Below are positions 6,781 through 7,390 of a stretch of DNA of 7,390 bases, piece by piece (position 1 is the first letter of the stretch; the number at the start of each line of letters is the position of its first letter). Source of the stretch: Desulfobacterales bacterium (GTDB lineage: Bacteria > Desulfobacterota > Desulfobacteria > Desulfobacterales > Desulfobacteraceae); contig JAKSBM010000896.1 of assembly GCA_022361135.1 (NCBI GenBank), positions 1-7,390 of the forward strand, in the 5' to 3' direction. A model generated the notes under the pieces. It did not search any database and had not been told where the DNA came from. It was given only the letters and a program-made list of their open reading frames with translations. The position numbers and the translations under genes are program-made.

Positions 6781-7390
6781 TTAACAAATCACTGCATTTT
6801 CCACAATTGCCCGGGAGAATTCATCCAACAGGGCGGAGCTGAGATTCCACCGGTGCCAATACAGATCCACCCCCAGGCTGCCCTCGGGGGACAGGGGGAT
6901 CAAGGCACCGCTTTCCAGATCCGCCCGGGCCTGGTGCCGGGGGACCATGCCATAGGCCAGTCCGTGGACAACCATGTCCACAAAGGCTTCGGAAGAAGGC
7001 ACATAGTGAATGGGAAACGGGGGAATCCCCCCCCGCCCCCACAGGGATCGAAAATAGCGGTGGTGGAGGTCGTCCTTACGGTTGAAAATCACGGCCGGGG
7101 CCTGGGCGGCATGGTCCGGGGTCACCCCTTGGGGGAAATAGCGCCGGGCAAAATCGGGGCTGGCCACCAGATCATAATACATGGTTCCGATGAAGGCCAC
7201 CCGACACCCCTGGACCGCGGTCTTCTCCGATGAGATGCAGCCGGCCACTTCCCCGTCCCGGAGCAATTGGTGGGTCTCGTCCTGGTCGTCCACCTTCAGG
7301 TCCAGGACCACGGGATGGGAATCCAGAAATCCCCGCACCGCCGGCAGGAACCAGGTGGCCAGACTGTCGGCGTTGATCCCCACGGAAAGC
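6781..7390 (-). CDS. argP: LysR-family regulator, ArgP type, N-terminus cut by the window edge
   Basis: About 202 C-terminal residues are visible. The frame continues upstream of the GTG at 7383 (Leu, Ser codons) to the window edge, so that GTG is an internal valine and not a start. The sequence is the effector-binding domain of an ArgP/IciA-like LysR regulator: GINADSLATWFLPAV at its start, VDDQDETHQLLRDGEVAG, DFARRYFPQGV, the effector-pocket segment SSEAFVDMV, and VDLYWHRW near the end all align with E. coli ArgP (297 residues). The missing 95 or so residues would hold the winged helix-turn-helix. ArgP binds lysine or arginine and controls amino acid export (argO/lysE) and related genes in enterobacteria; the targets here are not visible. 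The stop TAA is 2 nt before the ATG of the DUF2868 gene, so they may be co-transcribed. A G8 tract (7027-7034) is in frame. Confidence 0.88.
   Translation of the reverse strand, partial: LSVGINADSLATWFLPAVRGFLDSHPVVLDLKVDDQDETHQLLRDGEVAGCISSEKTAVQGCRVAFIGTMYYDLVASPDFARRYFPQGVTPDHAAQAPAVIFNRKDDLHHRYFRSLWGRGGIPPFPIHYVPSSEAFVDMVVHGLAYGMVPRHQARADLESGALIPLSPEGSLGVDLYWHRWNLSSALLDEFSRAIVENAVIC

Overview
This is a GC-rich bacterial window in which every convincing gene lies on the minus strand, so transcription runs from right to left. The long plus-strand open frames are shadows of these genes. The organism looks like a Desulfobacterota (deltaproteobacterial) anaerobe. This rests on a stand-alone PAS protein with a CSSCKKIRDD-type cysteine tail, a clostridial/deltaproteobacterial-style 2-enoate reductase-like iron-sulfur flavoenzyme, and GGG/CCC-rich codon use. 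The assignment is an inference, because no marker gene is present.

Right block (about 7390 to 3756), read 5' to 3' on the minus strand: the C-terminal two thirds of an ArgP-type LysR regulator cut by the window edge; then, 2 nt after its stop, a DUF2868 membrane protein; then, overlapping it by 1-4 nt, a DUF3482-family P-loop GTPase. The DUF2868/DUF3482 pair is a recurrent but functionally uncharacterised two-gene unit (membrane protein plus GTPase). The very tight spacing suggests that all three genes share one transcript.

Junction (3755 to 3662): a 94-bp, AT-richer gap with a plausible sigma70-type promoter (TTGAAT-18-TATATT) reading leftward into the next block. A 7-bp inverted repeat overlaps the GTPase stop codon.

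Left block (3661 to 68): an NADH:flavin oxidoreductase of the 2-enoate reductase/2,4-dienoyl-CoA reductase architecture (FMN barrel, 4Fe-4S cluster, FAD and NAD(P)H domains); a PAS protein with a four-cysteine tail 39 nt further on; and a DUF1835 protein coupled to it by an ATGA overlap. The flavoenzyme is split by a one-base frameshift exactly at a run of ten G. With nine G it would read as one 659-residue protein. This could be a sequencing error, a real mutation, a phase-variable tract or a slippage site. Bases 1-67, downstream of the DUF1835 gene, hold no gene or clear terminator.

No RNA genes, insertion sequences, CRISPR arrays or tRNAs were seen. The best candidates for under-described biology are the DUF2868/GTPase membrane pair, the PAS-CxxC/DUF1835 couple, and the homopolymeric G tract that decides whether the flavoenzyme is made.
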